From positions 1 through 7,367 of the forward strand of contig CAZGTQ010000205.1 in assembly GCA_964528575.1 (NCBI GenBank): a stretch of 7,367 nucleotides of DNA, read 5' to 3'. The notes below the pieces were generated by a model that saw nothing but the letters and a program-made list of their open reading frames with translations, searched no databases and was not told the origin of the DNA. Of the stretch, positions 6,097-7,367 are shown one piece after another; position 1 is the stretch's first letter; the number at the start of each line of letters is the position of its first letter. Made by a program: the position numbers and the translations under genes. Origin of the DNA: CAZGTQ01 sp964528575. GTDB taxonomy: Bacteria > Planctomycetota > UBA1135 > GCA-002686595.

Positions 6097-6978
6097 GTGG
6101 CCGCGCCCGCCTGGACTCGCTGGGCCGCCGCGGCGGCGCTCGCCGTGCTCGTGGGCGACGCCCTCGCCGACCGGCTCGCGCGGCGGCGCTACGAGCTCGT
6201 CGAAACGAACCGCGTGCACCTCGACGCGCCTTCGCGCTGGGTCGACCCGCGCTGGCGCACGGAGCTCGCCGCGCTGCTCGCCGCGCAGCCCCCGTTCGCG
6301 GCGGACGACGCCGCCGGGCGCGAGGAGCTCGTCGCGCGCGTCGCGGCGCTCTCGTTCGTGCGCGAGGTCGGCGCCGTGCGCGTCGCGTGGCCCGACGGCG
6401 TCTCGGTGCCCGTGCGGCTGCGCCAGCCCGTCGCGTGCATCAAGGTCGGCGAGCGCTTCCAACCGGTCGCGGCGGACGGGACGCTGCTGTCGGGTTCGTG
6501 GCCGGCGCCGCCGCGCGTCGGCGCGGGCTGGCTCCCCGTGATCGGGCCGAACGACGGCTCGTTCGACCGCGCTCGCGCCGGTCAGGTGCTCGCCGAGCCG
6601 CGCCACGTCGACGCGCTCGCCGTCGCGCTGTCGATGCGCGCGCACTTCGGCCCGCGCGACCTCGCCGCGCTCGGACGCGTCGCGATCGACGCGACGCGCG
6701 CGCGCGTCGCGAGCGTCGAGGAGCCCGGCGTGCGGCTGCTGCTCGAGGACGAGCGGCTCGTGCTCTTCGGCCGCGCGCCGAACGCGGACGCGCCGGGCGA
6801 GCTGCCCGAGCGCGCGAAGTGGACGTCGCTCGCGCGCGGGCTCGCGTTGCTCGCGCTGCCGGCCGAGGGCGCAACCGCCGACGAGCGCGCGGAGCGCGAC
6901 TGGGCGCTGCTCGACGTGCGCTGGGACACGCCGGAGCTCGCGCTGCGCGAGGACGAGCGCGTCGTCGACGCGCGCTGA
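6097..6978 (+). CDS. FtsQ/DivIB-like membrane-anchored protein
   Basis: A 293-residue protein with the layout of the division protein FtsQ/DivIB, which in model bacteria links FtsL/FtsB to the septal peptidoglycan synthase. There is one N-terminal membrane segment (about 9-25), followed by basic residues. A POTRA-like region (about 34-115) contains LSFVREVGAVRVAWPDGVSV (85-104) and VRLRQPVACI (106-115), matching the family pattern of an aromatic-Val before a W-P pair and an R-x-P-x-A strand. FQPVAADGTLLSG (121-133) matches the FtsQ segment where a new residue or 'dG' turn precedes the beta domain. Near the C-terminus KWTSLARGLALL (241-252) and WALLDVRWDTPELALR (269-284) resemble the KL-x-x-L helix and the closing DLR strand. 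Overall divergence is high, so the family is likely but the division role is inferred. It starts with GTG 7 bases after the small gene's stop, with only weak Shine-Dalgarno complementarity. FtsA and FtsZ do not follow. Confidence 0.68.
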   Translation: MAAPAWTRWAAAAALAVLVGDALADRLARRRYELVETNRVHLDAPSRWVDPRWRTELAALLAAQPPFAADDAAGREELVARVAALSFVREVGAVRVAWPDGVSVPVRLRQPVACIKVGERFQPVAADGTLLSGSWPAPPRVGAGWLPVIGPNDGSFDRARAGQVLAEPRHVDALAVALSMRAHFGPRDLAALGRVAIDATRARVASVEEPGVRLLLEDERLVLFGRAPNADAPGELPERAKWTSLARGLALLALPAEGATADERAERDWALLDVRWDTPELALREDERVVDAR

Positions 6979-6997
6979 GCGCGCGGACGCGCGGCCG

Positions 6998-7367
6998 ATG
7001 GAGGCGACGACGAGCGCGGCGAGCGAAGGGCTGCGCGCGCCGTCGGTGCGCGGCTGGGCGCTCGTCGGCGTGCTCTCGCTCGCGCCGCTCGCGCTCGACG
7101 CGCTCGCGCCGGGCGTCGCCGGGCTCGGCGAGGCGTCGCGCGCCGCCCTCGCCGTGCTGCCGTGGATCGCGCTCGCCGGTCTGCCGCGGCCGCGCGGCGT
7201 CCGGCGCGCGGCCTGGGTCCCGCTCGCGCTCGCCGCGCCGCCGGTGGCGCTCGGCGCCAAGCTCGACCTCGCGCACGGGGCCGATCCGGCGGCGCTCGCG
7301 CGCACGCTCGGCGCGGCGCTCGTGCTCGTGCTCGCGCTCGCGTGGGCGGCGGAAGCGGCGCGCGCGC
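6998..7367 (+). CDS. Multi-pass membrane protein, N-terminal part (cut by window edge)
   Basis: From ATG 6998 the frame is open to the right edge (123 complete codons). After a polar N-terminus there are about four hydrophobic stretches: roughly residues 19-38, 48-64, 71-88 and 102-118. The basic loop PRPRGVRR (63-70) between the second and third gives a possible topology signal. The family cannot be decided from this fragment; polytopic envelope-polysaccharide or exosortase/O-antigen-ligase-like proteins begin in this style, but nothing specific supports them here. The gene starts 19 bases after the FtsQ-like stop on the same strand, so it is probably in the same operon. No Shine-Dalgarno sequence is evident, and a later GTG start is possible. 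Confidence 0.6.
   Translation, partial: MEATTSAASEGLRAPSVRGWALVGVLSLAPLALDALAPGVAGLGEASRAALAVLPWIALAGLPRPRGVRRAAWVPLALAAPPVALGAKLDLAHGADPAALARTLGAALVLVLALAWAAEAARA

Noticed and set aside
6070..7305. Minus-strand frame of about 411 codons
   Set aside because: It is antisense to the FtsQ-like and membrane genes, Arg/Ala-rich, with no recognisable motif.
1..7367. Mobile element, CRISPR array, tRNA/rRNA or defence system
   Set aside because: I saw no transposase or integrase, no direct-repeat array, no cloverleaf and no defence gene; GC content and codon use look uniform across the window.

Overview
The window is very GC-rich bacterial DNA with dense coding, strong G/C preference at third codon positions, several GTG starts and exported enzymes with Ala/Leu-rich signal peptides. 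This gene mix (HutI-like amidohydrolases in pairs, a Ski2-type helicase, a divergent FtsQ-like protein) makes me lean to Planctomycetota or a similar high-GC Gram-negative lineage. That is inference; nothing in the window fixes the taxon.

Layout. Bases 1-5684 carry four genes on the minus strand. In transcription order they are a Ski2/Mtr4-like DExH RNA helicase (5684-3609), an exported alpha/beta-hydrolase-fold protein (3360-2572), an exported amidohydrolase with intact metal ligands (2494-1169), and a second exported amidohydrolase that overlaps it by 4 bases and runs off the left edge (1172-1). Bases 5838-7367 carry three genes on the plus strand: an 83-residue unknown protein, an FtsQ/DivIB-like membrane-anchored protein, and the beginning of a multi-pass membrane protein that runs off the right edge. 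A 153-base divergent intergenic region (5685-5837) separates the two arms. The other long open frames are antisense or out-of-frame shadows produced by the base composition.

How the genes relate. The two amidohydrolases are paralogues and almost certainly co-translated: the second has a GTG start inside the stop of the first, preceded by GAGGAG. The upstream copy keeps the HxH, His and Asp residues expected for metal hydrolysis, while the downstream copy has lost most of them. The alpha/beta-hydrolase next to them has Arg where the nucleophilic Ser should be. So two of three adjacent exported 'hydrolases' look catalytically altered. On the other arm, the small protein and the FtsQ-like gene are 7 bases apart and the membrane gene follows 19 bases later, which suggests an envelope or division-related operon outside a classical dcw cluster. 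I saw no tRNA, rRNA, CRISPR array, insertion sequence, phage gene or recognisable defence system.
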